From a virus, in the IMG/VR virus record IMGVR_UViG_3300046009_003263, positions 1 to 27,429 of that record: a DNA stretch of 27,429 bases; one strand, 5' to 3'. The translations under genes were made by a program, and so were the position numbers. Positions 20,973 through 27,429 of the stretch are shown here, in pieces; position 1 is the first letter of the stretch, and the number at the start of each line of letters is the position of its first letter. The notes under the pieces were generated by a model. The model worked only from the letters and a program-made list of their open reading frames with translations. It was not told the DNA's origin and did not search any database.

Positions 20973-21724
20973 CCGAAGAAAAGAAACCAAGTCTAATGAT
21001 TGCAACTCCCATGTACGGCGGGATGTGCACAGGTCATTACGTAGCAGGGTTGTTGGGAACCCTAAACAAAATGCGGCAAGTGGGTGTGCCCGTGTACTGG
21101 GCGCAGATGATGAACGAGAGTTTGATTACCCGTGCCCGTAACGAGTTAGCAAGACTGTTTCTTGAAAAGGGTATGGACTATTTGATGTTCATTGACGCCG
21201 ACATTGGTTTTGATGGGCAGGCAGTAGCCACGCTGATGGCGGCAGACAAAGATATTTGCGTAGGTATTTACCCCAAGAAAGAAGTTGATTGGAAGAAAGT
21301 ATCCGAAGCCGCCAAGCAGGGTAAAGAAAACTTAGCCGACTACGGTGGGGCGTTCGTGTTTAACATGGTTGGGCAACGGGCAGAAACTAATCAAGATGGG
21401 TGCATCGAGATTCGTCACGGTGGTACAGGGTTCATGCTGATTAAGCGCAAGGTGTTTGAAGATCTGATGCCTCATGTACCGACCTACCGCACGTCGTCAT
21501 TTAAAGACCCTGAGACAGGCGAATACGCCAAGCCGCTGACCCATGAGTTCTTTGCCACGAGCATTGACGATACGGGTGCGTTGTTATCTGAGGACTACCA
21601 CTTCTGTGAGATATGGCGCAAGTTGGGCGGCTCGATATGGGCGAACCCATTTGTCAAACTAGACCACGTAGGTACTTATGTATTCGGTGGGGATATTGTC
21701 AAAGCAGGAGGAAACCTAAAATGA
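20969..21724 (+). CDS. GT-A type glycosyltransferase
   Basis: The 251-aa protein has the GT-A outline: N-terminal nucleotide-binding strand 'SLMIATPMYGG', 'SLITRARNELARLFLEKGMDYLMFIDADIGF' with the metal-binding DAD at 76-78, and a later acceptor region ('HGGTGFMLIKRKVFEDL', 'SEDYHFCEIWRKLGG'). The family transfers sugars from nucleotide sugars. Phage homologues decorate DNA, capsid or host surface; which of these applies is not shown. Stop and start codons overlap neighbours by four nt on both sides, linking it to the methyltransferase and Rap1a-like genes. Confidence 0.87.
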   Translation: MTEEKKPSLMIATPMYGGMCTGHYVAGLLGTLNKMRQVGVPVYWAQMMNESLITRARNELARLFLEKGMDYLMFIDADIGFDGQAVATLMAADKDICVGIYPKKEVDWKKVSEAAKQGKENLADYGGAFVFNMVGQRAETNQDGCIEIRHGGTGFMLIKRKVFEDLMPHVPTYRTSSFKDPETGEYAKPLTHEFFATSIDDTGALLSEDYHFCEIWRKLGGSIWANPFVKLDHVGTYVFGGDIVKAGGNLK

Positions 21725-22050
21725 AAAAACTAATTACTGGGTTGTTGTTTGTACCATGCATGGCAAGTGCTGAGTTTTTAGATGGTAACGGTCTGCTGTC
21801 GAGGATGAACGACTCCGAGTCCATTCCAAAGATGGTTGCCCTTGGCTATGTTCAAGGTGTGGCTGATGTGTACGCAAGAGTAAAGGTATGCGCCCCACAA
21901 AATGTAACAGCAGGCCAAGCCCGGGATGTGGTTAAGCAGTACTTAGAACTTAACCCTGACAGAAGACATTACTCTGCCGATTCTCTTGTGGTGAATGCGT
22001 TATCCCAAGTGTGGCCTTGCGCTAACAATCGTAGTGGTACTAGACTATGA
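21721..22050 (+). CDS. Secreted Rap1a/Tai-like protein
   Basis: The start is the ATG at 21721 (ATGA overlap), giving 109 aa. The N-terminus MKKLITGLLFVPCMASA is a signal peptide, with cleavage likely after ASA (residue 17). The mature part 'MVALGYVQGVADVYARVKVCAPQNVTAGQARDVVKQYLELNPDRRHYSADSLVVNALSQVWPC' closely follows the Rap1a/Tai domain, including two Cys likely to form a disulphide. Known Rap1a and Tai4 proteins are periplasmic immunity proteins against type VI secretion amidase effectors. In a phage it may protect the infected cell from rivals or inhibit a cell-wall amidase; both are inference. Assignment is from memory of the family pattern. Confidence 0.75.
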   Translation: MKKLITGLLFVPCMASAEFLDGNGLLSRMNDSESIPKMVALGYVQGVADVYARVKVCAPQNVTAGQARDVVKQYLELNPDRRHYSADSLVVNALSQVWPCANNRSGTRL

Positions 22051-22280
22051 GCGACCTACGAGATGCAGCAGAGTTGGCGTTGACGGCTTTAGAAAACACT
22101 TGCCCCAACAATTGGACATCAGTAAAAGAAAATCTACGCAAAGCACTAGCGCAACCAAAGCGTGAATGGGTTGAGTTGAGCCGAGATGAGGTTTTGGATA
22201 TTGAAGAAACCACAACGCACCCACTTGCGTTTTACCGAGCCATCGAAGCCAAACTAAAGGAGAAGAACAGTGGCAGTTGA
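22047..22280 (+). CDS. Small conserved phage protein, 77 aa
   Basis: The 77-aa product starts MSDLRDAAELALTALENTCPNNW and has 'REWVELSRDEVLDI...AFYRAIEAKLKEKN' at the end. Similar proteins with 'ALEAL...NLRKALAQP...WV-L...IEAKLKEKN' are very common in phages of Betaproteobacteria, as far as I recall, with no known role. It starts at an ATGA overlap and overlaps the next gene by 11 nt. Confidence 0.75.
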   Translation: MSDLRDAAELALTALENTCPNNWTSVKENLRKALAQPKREWVELSRDEVLDIEETTTHPLAFYRAIEAKLKEKNSGS

Positions 22281-22476
22281 GATGACCGACTTTGAGCAAG
22301 GAGTGTGGGAGTATTTATGCTCACATAAGAAAACCCCCGTTCAGGCAAAGACGATTGCAAAAGAGTGGATCGTAAGCGAGAACAGAGTAGCCCGTACACT
22401 AAACAGATTCTATGAAAATGGTATTGCTGACATAGTGCGCATTGGGTCTAAAAAGTTTTATAAGGTGAAAGAATGA
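22270..22476 (+). CDS. Small winged-helix protein, 68 aa
   Basis: The 68-aa product starts at GTG 22270, with AAGGAG nine nt upstream; ATG 22282 is an alternative. The sequence 'GVWEYLCSHKKTPVQAKTIAKEWIVSENRVARTLNRFYENGIADIVRIGSKKFYKVKE' is a compact winged helix, nearly the complete domain with no extra part. It likely binds DNA. It overlaps the gene before by 11 nt and the gene after by four. Confidence 0.7.
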   Translation: MAVEMTDFEQGVWEYLCSHKKTPVQAKTIAKEWIVSENRVARTLNRFYENGIADIVRIGSKKFYKVKE

Positions 22477-22688
22477 CCCTCGAAGAACAGATTGAAAAAT
22501 TAAAACAAGAGGTTGAGCACTGGAAACAGGCGTACCGCAGGGTCAAAACCGAGAACGAAAAACTGGCACTTGACTTAGGGATACGGGATTACCCACAATA
22601 CTGTATATCTACCCTAGGAGAGCAAAATGCCATACGTGAACAAGCCCCGCCCGTACAAGAAGGAATGGAACCAACAAAAGGATCGTGA
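22473..22688 (+). CDS. Small coiled-coil protein, 71 aa
   Basis: The 71-aa product starts with a coiled coil (MTLEEQIEKLKQEVEHWKQAYRRVKTENEKLAL, residues 1-34), followed by a less ordered tail. Its last 62 nt overlap the start of the HNH gene in another frame, longer than elsewhere in this region; a shorter product or a late insertion of the HNH gene is possible. Function unknown. Confidence 0.6.
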   Translation: MTLEEQIEKLKQEVEHWKQAYRRVKTENEKLALDLGIRDYPQYCISTLGEQNAIREQAPPVQEGMEPTKGS

Positions 22689-22902
22689 TGAGAAACCTGC
22701 TAGAGCCGCCCGTGAGCGTGCGCGATACCACATGGACAAAGACGGTGTTGACCGAAAAGGAAAAGACATTGACCATATCACCCCCCTTTCTAAGGGTGGG
22801 ACAAACGCCCGCAGTAATCTTAGACTCGTCGCTCCTAGCACTAATCGTTCTTTTAAGAGAAACTCAGATAGGTCAGTAAAGAAGAATGCAAGTAATAAAT
22901 AA
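22627..22902 (+). CDS. HNH endonuclease, small
   Basis: The 91-aa protein carries an HNH beta-beta-alpha metal motif: 'DIDHITPLSKGGTNARSNLRLVAPSTNRSFK' with D49, H50, N60, N64 and N73 as expected. The N-terminal half is very basic and binds DNA in this family. It is not fused to other domains and may be a free-standing homing-type or packaging-related nuclease; its place between replication genes and the large overlap with the gene before suit a mobile intruder. TAGGAG precedes the ATG by six nt. Confidence 0.85.
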   Translation: MPYVNKPRPYKKEWNQQKDRDEKPARAARERARYHMDKDGVDRKGKDIDHITPLSKGGTNARSNLRLVAPSTNRSFKRNSDRSVKKNASNK

Positions 22903-24442
22903 TAAAGTTTTGGTGGTGCGCACTAAGTTCCCAAGCCGCATCACCGAAACAATACAAAAAAGCAAGGTCGTACAAAAAGAGGGTGAAGTCAGCGAGGTAG
23001 CAGTGAATTGGGGTTTACACGAAGCCCAGACATTGCGCACGCTTAACCTTAAAAATGTTCCGTCCCCGATTGTTCGGGACTATGCTTGGCCCGGTGCGTT
23101 CCCCCCGATGAGCCATCAGAAAGACACGGCTTCATTTTTTACCCTACACAAGCGGGCGTTCTGCTTTAACGAGCAGGGCACAGGCAAGACTGCGGCGGCT
23201 ATATGGGCGGCTGACTATTTAATAAACCAAGGGTTAGTACGTAGAGTCCTGATTATCTGTCCCCTTTCTATTATGCAGGCGTCATGGCAGTCCGATCTGT
23301 TTAAGTGCGCCGTCCACCGCCATGTTGGGATAGCGCATGGTTCTAGAGAAAAACGTAAGGCAATTATTAATGGCGCCGCTGAGTTCATAGTAATTAACTA
23401 CGACGGGGTTGAGACGGTTGCCGAGGACATTCTTAATGACGGTACGTTTGACCTGATTATTGTGGACGAAGCCAATGCCTATAAGAATGTGACCACGAAG
23501 CGTTGGAAGACCCTCAAATCCCTCGTTGGGGATAAGACATGGCTGTGGATGATGACGGGCACACCGGCGGCTCAGTCGCCTACGGATGCCTTTGGGTTGG
23601 CGAAAATGAATGTTCCACAGAATGTTCCACGGTTTTTTGGGGCGTTCCGAGACATGGTTATGGTCAACATTAGCCGGTTCAAATGGATACCCAAGCCGAC
23701 TGCGCAACAGACTATTTTTGCTGCGCTGCAACCAGCAATTAGGTTTACCAAAGAGCAGTGTATTGACCTACCTGATATTACGTACACATCCCGCAACGCA
23801 CCGCTGACTCCCCAACAGGAAAAGTATTACAAGATTCTCAAGGATGACATGTTGTTGTCGGCGGCGGGTGAAGAGGTATCGACAGTCAATGCGGCTACAA
23901 ACCTTAACAAGTTGCTACAAATTTCAGGCGGTGCAGTTTATAGCGACGCAGGCAATGTGATTGAGTTTGATGTCTCAAACCGTCTCAGCGTGGTGCAGGA
24001 AGTAATAGATGAGGCGTCCCACAAAGTGCTGGTATTTGTGCCGTTCACCCACACCATAAATCTGCTTAAAGAGTACTTAACTAAACAGGGCGTTACTACA
24101 GAAATTATTAATGGGAATGTAAGCGTCAACAAACGTACGGATATTTTTAAGCGGTTCCAAGAACAGCCGGAGCCGAGAGTGTTGCTAATCCAACCGCAAG
24201 CAGCATCCCACGGAGTAACCCTAACTGCGGCGAACGTAATCATCTGGTACGCTCCAGTTACTTCTATCGAGACGTACCTACAGGCTAATGCACGTATACA
24301 CCGACAAGGGCAGAAGAACCCGATGACTGTGGTACATATTGCCGGTAGTCAAGTAGAGAACAAGTTATACAGCATGTTGCAAGGCAAACTAACAACCCAC
24401 TCGCAACTTGTTGATTTGTACAATACTGAAATTAGTTCTTGA
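22886..24442 (+). CDS. SNF2-family (SF2) helicase or translocase
   Basis: The 518-aa protein has motif I GTGKT (98-102, in 'NEQGTGKTAAA'), motif Ia 'VLIICPLSIMQASW', motif II DEAN (194-197, in 'LIIVDEANAYKN'), motif III 'MMTGTPAA' and motif VI 'QANARIHRQGQ'. This is the SNF2-like helicase found in phage replication clusters, with a normal core length. The N-terminal about 70 residues contain no recognised domain. It likely moves on double-stranded DNA during replication or recombination. Its start lies 17 nt inside the HNH gene, with a weak Shine-Dalgarno. The stop codon overlaps the -35 of the next promoter. Confidence 0.92.
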   Translation: MQVINNKVLVVRTKFPSRITETIQKSKVVQKEGEVSEVAVNWGLHEAQTLRTLNLKNVPSPIVRDYAWPGAFPPMSHQKDTASFFTLHKRAFCFNEQGTGKTAAAIWAADYLINQGLVRRVLIICPLSIMQASWQSDLFKCAVHRHVGIAHGSREKRKAIINGAAEFIVINYDGVETVAEDILNDGTFDLIIVDEANAYKNVTTKRWKTLKSLVGDKTWLWMMTGTPAAQSPTDAFGLAKMNVPQNVPRFFGAFRDMVMVNISRFKWIPKPTAQQTIFAALQPAIRFTKEQCIDLPDITYTSRNAPLTPQQEKYYKILKDDMLLSAAGEEVSTVNAATNLNKLLQISGGAVYSDAGNVIEFDVSNRLSVVQEVIDEASHKVLVFVPFTHTINLLKEYLTKQGVTTEIINGNVSVNKRTDIFKRFQEQPEPRVLLIQPQAASHGVTLTAANVIIWYAPVTSIETYLQANARIHRQGQKNPMTVVHIAGSQVENKLYSMLQGKLTTHSQLVDLYNTEISS

Positions 24443-24467
24443 CAAAGTATAGTTGTAGTAGTACCAT
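24439..24467 (+). promoter_or_regulatory. Candidate sigma70 promoter
   Basis: A perfect TTGACA (24439-24444) is followed after 17 nt by TACCAT (24462-24467), a four-of-six -10. The -35 overlaps the helicase stop codon. It lies 30 nt before the next gene, so the SSB-like and primase genes may have an extra transcript. Confidence 0.55.
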
Positions 24468-24496
24468 TATAAAAAATAAAACCAAGAGGACCATAT

Positions 24497-24886
24497 ATGG
24501 ATGTTTCCGTAGATAAACTTGTCTCCGTTTACATCAAGATGCGCGATGAGCGTGATCGGATTAAGCGTGACATGGAGTCGCAAATCGAAGCAGTTGAAGA
24601 ACAGATGAAAGTCATCAGTGCCGAGTTACTTAGTATTTGCAAAGAGACCGGTGCTGATAGTTTTCGTACGCCATTCGGTACGGCGTATCGCTCACTTAAA
24701 GAACGCTATTGGACAAACGATTGGGAATCTTTTCATAAGTTTATGCAAGAGAACCAAGCCATGGAGTTATTGGAGCGTAGGATTCACCAAAGCAATATGA
24801 AGCAGTTTTTGGAGGAAAACCCTGATATGCATCCCGCAGGGCTTCAACGGGATCGTGAGTATCAAATCACCATTAGGAGAAAATGA
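24497..24886 (+). CDS. Conserved phage replication-region protein, 129 aa
   Basis: The 129-aa protein has a coiled-coil N-terminal half ('YIKMRDERDRIKRDMESQIEAVEEQMKVISAELLSICKETGADSFRT') and the C-terminal pattern 'RYWTNDWESFHKFMQENQAMELLERRIHQSNMKQFLEENPDMHPAGL...EYQITIRR'. The same pattern recurs beside SSB-like genes of many podovirus-like phages, as I recall. Coil plus alpha-beta domain looks like Gam-type DNA-end-binding proteins, but this is not certain. AGAGGACCATAT precedes the ATG. The stop overlaps the next ATG. Confidence 0.8.
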   Translation: MDVSVDKLVSVYIKMRDERDRIKRDMESQIEAVEEQMKVISAELLSICKETGADSFRTPFGTAYRSLKERYWTNDWESFHKFMQENQAMELLERRIHQSNMKQFLEENPDMHPAGLQRDREYQITIRRK

Positions 24887-25764
24887 TGGCTAATGACATT
24901 AGTTTGTTTCAGCAAGCAGTACCCGACTACATTAAAGAAGTTGGGGTTGATGAGTTAACCAGATCGCTCGGCGGTGCTGGTGGTATGAAGCGTATCTCCC
25001 TGCGGGGCGCTGTGTTTCGTATGATGGTTAATGGCGAAGAGATTGCTAAGAACGAAAGCCGTTCGATGAATGTCGTCGTGGTTAACGGTACTAAGCACGT
25101 GGCGCGTAAATACTATTCAGGTGGCTACACTCCCGGTGAGGCGGCTCCCCCTAACTGCTGGTCTAACGATGGCGTAACACCTGATGTAAGCATCGAAGCA
25201 CCTCAGCATGCAAACTGCGAAGGTTGCCCACAAAACATCAAGGGTTCGGGTCAGGGCGAAAGCCGTGCATGCCGTTATGAAAAGCGTCTTGCTGTAGTTT
25301 TGGCAGATGACATCAAAGGCTCGGTGTATCAGTTGATCCTGCCGTCTAAATCTTACTTTGGTAAAGGTGATCAGGACCACATGCCGTTTGAGCAGTACGC
25401 CAAGTACGTCGCTTCACAAGGCTACAACATTAATATGATTGTTACCGAAATGAAGTTTGATTCGGATAGCGAGTCGCCTAAGTTGACCTTCAAGCCTGTT
25501 GGGTTCTTGAACAAAGAGCAGTGGGAATCAGCCAAGTTGCAAGGCGGTACACCGGAAGCCAAGTCTGCAGTAATCCAGACCGCATCCCAAGCCGACTCCA
25601 AACCCAAGGCTATTGCTGCACCTGTATCAGCACCTGCAGCAGCAAAGGCTGAAGTTGAGATTGCCGAGCCGACTAAGAAGACTACTAAGAAGTCCGCTGA
25701 AGCACCCGCTGCAAAAGCCGATCTCGCTTCAGTCATGGCTGGCTGGGCTACGGATGATGAGTAA
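24883..25764 (+). CDS. Single-stranded DNA-binding-like protein
   Basis: The 293-aa protein has a probable OB-fold region in the first 200 residues with four cysteines, C92, C112, C115 and C130 ('NCEGCPQ...SRACRYEKR'), that could bind zinc, an Ala/Lys/Pro-rich linker (about 225-275) and an acidic end 'VMAGWATDDE'. A flexible linker and acidic tail are typical of phage SSBs, where the tail recruits partners. A second ATG at 24886 may be the true start, better spaced from TTAGGAG. Neighbour genes (helicase, primase) fit. The assignment rests on layout and context; a direct search is needed for certainty. Confidence 0.7.
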   Translation: MMANDISLFQQAVPDYIKEVGVDELTRSLGGAGGMKRISLRGAVFRMMVNGEEIAKNESRSMNVVVVNGTKHVARKYYSGGYTPGEAAPPNCWSNDGVTPDVSIEAPQHANCEGCPQNIKGSGQGESRACRYEKRLAVVLADDIKGSVYQLILPSKSYFGKGDQDHMPFEQYAKYVASQGYNINMIVTEMKFDSDSESPKLTFKPVGFLNKEQWESAKLQGGTPEAKSAVIQTASQADSKPKAIAAPVSAPAAAKAEVEIAEPTKKTTKKSAEAPAAKADLASVMAGWATDDE

Positions 25765-25766
25765 TC

Positions 25767-26021
25767 ATGACGGAATCTCGTGGTTATTCGTCTCGGTTAG
25801 TCGAGCACAATAAGAATGCCCCCGCAACCCACCCCGGCGTAATGCTGGGGAGGTTGTGTATTGCTCAAGATATTTCAGTTATTGATGCTGCTCAGTTCTT
25901 TGGCGTAAGCCGCATGACCGTTTACAAATGGTTCAGAGGCGAAGCACTGCCGCGCAAGAAATTTATTGAAGATATTGAGGGGGTAATTGCCAAATTAAAA
26001 AGTAAAGCCCGTTTGGATTAG
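25767..26021 (+). CDS. Helix-turn-helix protein, Xre-like
   Basis: The 84-aa protein contains 'HPGVMLGRLCIAQDISVIDAAQFFGVSRMTVYKWFRGEALPRKKFIEDIEGVI', a complete Xre/HigA-type helix-turn-helix. The first helix pattern 'HPGVML' is like that of HigA antitoxins, but no HigB toxin is next to it. It may be a phage regulator. It lies two nt after the SSB-like gene and two nt before the primase gene. Confidence 0.8.
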   Translation: MTESRGYSSRLVEHNKNAPATHPGVMLGRLCIAQDISVIDAAQFFGVSRMTVYKWFRGEALPRKKFIEDIEGVIAKLKSKARLD

Positions 26022-26023
26022 GA

Positions 26024-27429
26024 ATGCCAACAACAGAACTACTACAAGCGGTGCTTCCATCCGAGGGATGGTATTGCATTGTTGGGTTAAAAACAGGGAG
26101 TAAGCCAAGGCAGACATTCCACAAGACATTGGAAGAATGTGAGCAAGCAATTGCTGGCTTAATGAAGGATGAGTACAACGCATACTTTGCTTGTTCTAAG
26201 TACGAGTCCAATACATCACGCACACAACCAAATGCCAAATACATCAAAGCCTTTTGGCTTGATATTGACTGCGGTGAAAACAAAGACTATCCGGATCAGC
26301 CAACAGGACTCCAAGCCCTACAACAGTTTTGCAAAGTAACAGGACTACCCAAGCCAACCATTGTTAACTCAGGTCGGGGGCTGCACGTCTACTGGAGACT
26401 TAGCAGGACTGTTACTGCTGAAGAGTGGAAGCCCGTCGCCGAGCGCATTAAGTATCTGTGCGAAGAGTACGACTTCAATGTTGACCCATCCCGCACGTCA
26501 GACTTAGCCTCGATACTTAGGGTTCCTGAAACTTTAAACTTTAAGGACGACCCACCTAAGCCTGTATCAATTCTAGCAATAGCACCAGAGATAGATTACG
26601 ATACGATCAAGAGTCGGCTCGGCGTATTAATTGCACCACCAGAATTTGAATTGCCTAAGCAACAACTTAACGAGTTGACAAAAGCGCTGGCAAACAATGA
26701 AGAGAAGTGGTTCAAGATTATTATCGCCAAGACTATCAAAGGCGAAGGCTGTGCGCAGATAGCAAAGATTGCTACAGAACAGGATACGGTTGACTACAAC
26801 CTATGGCGGGCAGCATTGTCCGTGGCATGGGCTTGCGAAGACCGCGATGTGGCAATACATAAGATCTCGGAAGGGCACCCAGACTACAATGCCGCCGAAA
26901 CCGTTCGTAAGGCTATGGATACCGGGGGGCCACAACGATGCTCTACGTTTGAGAAATACAATTCCGAGGGATGTGACGGGTGCCCACACAAAGGCAAGAT
27001 CGCGGGGCCGATTCAATTAGGCAAGAAGATTGCCAAGGCTGCTGCCGAAGACAACATTGTTGAAGTACCCCAAGAAATACCTGAGTTACCGCCGACTAAG
27101 ATTGTAATTCCTGATTATCCGTTTCCGTATTTCCGTGGGAAGAACGGTGGCATCTATCGCTCTAATGGCGACGGGGAAGATCCTGATCTGGTCTATGCGC
27201 ACGACTTGTACATTGTTAAACGTATGCACGACCCGCATCGTGGTGAGGTGGCTTGGATTCGGCTACACCTACCAAGGGACGGGATAAGAGAGTTTGCCTT
27301 ACCAGTTACTGAGTTAATGTCTAAAGAAAAAATAAAAGAGCGCTTGGGATGGTATGGCGTGGTCGGTGGCGTCAAGCAAATGGACGCAATCTCGCAATTC
27401 ATGATTAAGTTTGTTAACGAACTCCAATT
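26024..27429 (+). CDS. AEP primase with helicase-type C-terminus (3' end cut)
   Basis: The frame opens at ATG 26024 with GGATTAGGA upstream and stays open for 468 codons to the window edge. Residues 78-82 ('FWLDIDCGE') carry the DxD pair of archaeo-eukaryotic primases (D80, D82), followed by 'VNSGRGLHVYW' (H121) and 'SRTSDLASILRVPETLNFK', the third motif. A helical PriCT-like part follows, then 'CSTFEKYNSEGCDGCPHKG', a likely zinc site near residue 315-325. The last part ('YFRGKNGGIYR...HDLYIVKRMHDPHRGEVAWIRLHLP') resembles DUF927, which leads to an SF3 or RecA-type helicase in primase-helicases. The helicase motifs would lie beyond the window. Confidence 0.88.
   Translation, partial: MPTTELLQAVLPSEGWYCIVGLKTGSKPRQTFHKTLEECEQAIAGLMKDEYNAYFACSKYESNTSRTQPNAKYIKAFWLDIDCGENKDYPDQPTGLQALQQFCKVTGLPKPTIVNSGRGLHVYWRLSRTVTAEEWKPVAERIKYLCEEYDFNVDPSRTSDLASILRVPETLNFKDDPPKPVSILAIAPEIDYDTIKSRLGVLIAPPEFELPKQQLNELTKALANNEEKWFKIIIAKTIKGEGCAQIAKIATEQDTVDYNLWRAALSVAWACEDRDVAIHKISEGHPDYNAAETVRKAMDTGGPQRCSTFEKYNSEGCDGCPHKGKIAGPIQLGKKIAKAAAEDNIVEVPQEIPELPPTKIVIPDYPFPYFRGKNGGIYRSNGDGEDPDLVYAHDLYIVKRMHDPHRGEVAWIRLHLPRDGIREFALPVTELMSKEKIKERLGWYGVVGGVKQMDAISQFMIKFVNELQ

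Noticed and set aside
23282-23731. Open frame of 149 codons opposite the SNF2 helicase
   Set aside because: It is antisense to conserved helicase motifs, so codon constraints of the helicase explain it.
22886-24442. DEAN instead of DEAH in motif II of the SNF2 helicase as a sign of an inactive enzyme
   Set aside because: The catalytic D and E are kept, motifs I, III and VI are intact, and the fourth residue is variable among phage SNF2-like proteins.
25767-26021. HigBA-type toxin-antitoxin pair
   Set aside because: The HTH protein resembles HigA, but neither neighbour (SSB-like protein and primase) is a toxin.
1-27429. CRISPR array near the Cas4-like nuclease
   Set aside because: No regularly spaced direct repeats with unique spacers are present. 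The 27-nt repeat copies are 1-3 kb apart and palindromic, and lie within genes.

Overview
The window is part of a tailed-phage (Caudoviricetes) genome, or of an integrated or assembled copy of one. It carries the standard packaging and head genes (TerS, TerL, P22-type portal, GroES-like co-chaperonin, scaffold, structural proteins) and a phage replication set (family A DNA polymerase, VRR-NUC and Cas4-like nucleases, SNF2-type helicase, SSB-like protein, AEP primase). The P22-type portal suggests a short-tailed, podovirus-like particle. No tail, lysis, integrase or repressor gene lies in the window. The host is not shown directly. Sigma70-type promoters (one a perfect consensus), Shine-Dalgarno sites and a Rap1a/Tai-like periplasmic protein fit a Gram-negative proteobacterium; an aquatic betaproteobacterium is only a guess.

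Layout. Bases 1-7292 are a leftward (minus-strand) late operon, read terS > terL > portal > small gene > groES-like > scaffold > conserved head gene > structural protein that runs off the left edge. Bases 7293-7916 are a divergent intergenic region with G/C tracts, direct repeats and rightward promoters. Bases 7792-8832 look like a self-contained transcription unit: a 232-aa unknown protein, a hairpin, a 30-aa very basic peptide, then two strong hairpins and a T tract. Bases 8833-9338 hold about twelve GAACAWT/AWTGTTC motifs in direct and inverted order, an AT-rich stretch and a perfect consensus promoter, which together look like a replication origin or operator array.

From 9339 to 15838 a long rightward accessory operon encodes small unknown proteins (one Zn-binding, two membrane-anchored), then a MoxR-type AAA ATPase, an HExxH/VWA protein, a ribbon-helix-helix protein and a DUF3150-like coiled-coil protein. 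This operon ends at a strong terminator near 15931-15966. A new promoter at 15997-16025 starts the replication block (16055-24442): VRR-NUC nuclease, DNA polymerase, Cas4-like nuclease, DNA-binding proteins, a methyltransferase/glycosyltransferase/Rap1a-like chain, HNH nuclease and SNF2 helicase. A further promoter at 24439-24467 precedes a conserved small gene, the SSB-like protein, an HTH protein and the primase-helicase, which is cut by the right edge.

The most unusual signal is a dispersed 27-nt imperfect inverted repeat: GACAAAACCG, 7 variable bases, CGGGAATGTC. It occurs six times, only between 7.8 and 16.0 kb. Three copies lie inside genes, all in the same frame, and encode the peptide DKT-xxx-GNV. 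One of these interrupts the linker between the two domains of the HExxH/VWA protein. A fully symmetrical copy forms the operon's terminator. This resembles a small palindromic element that spreads in frame or acts as an RNA signal along the operon.
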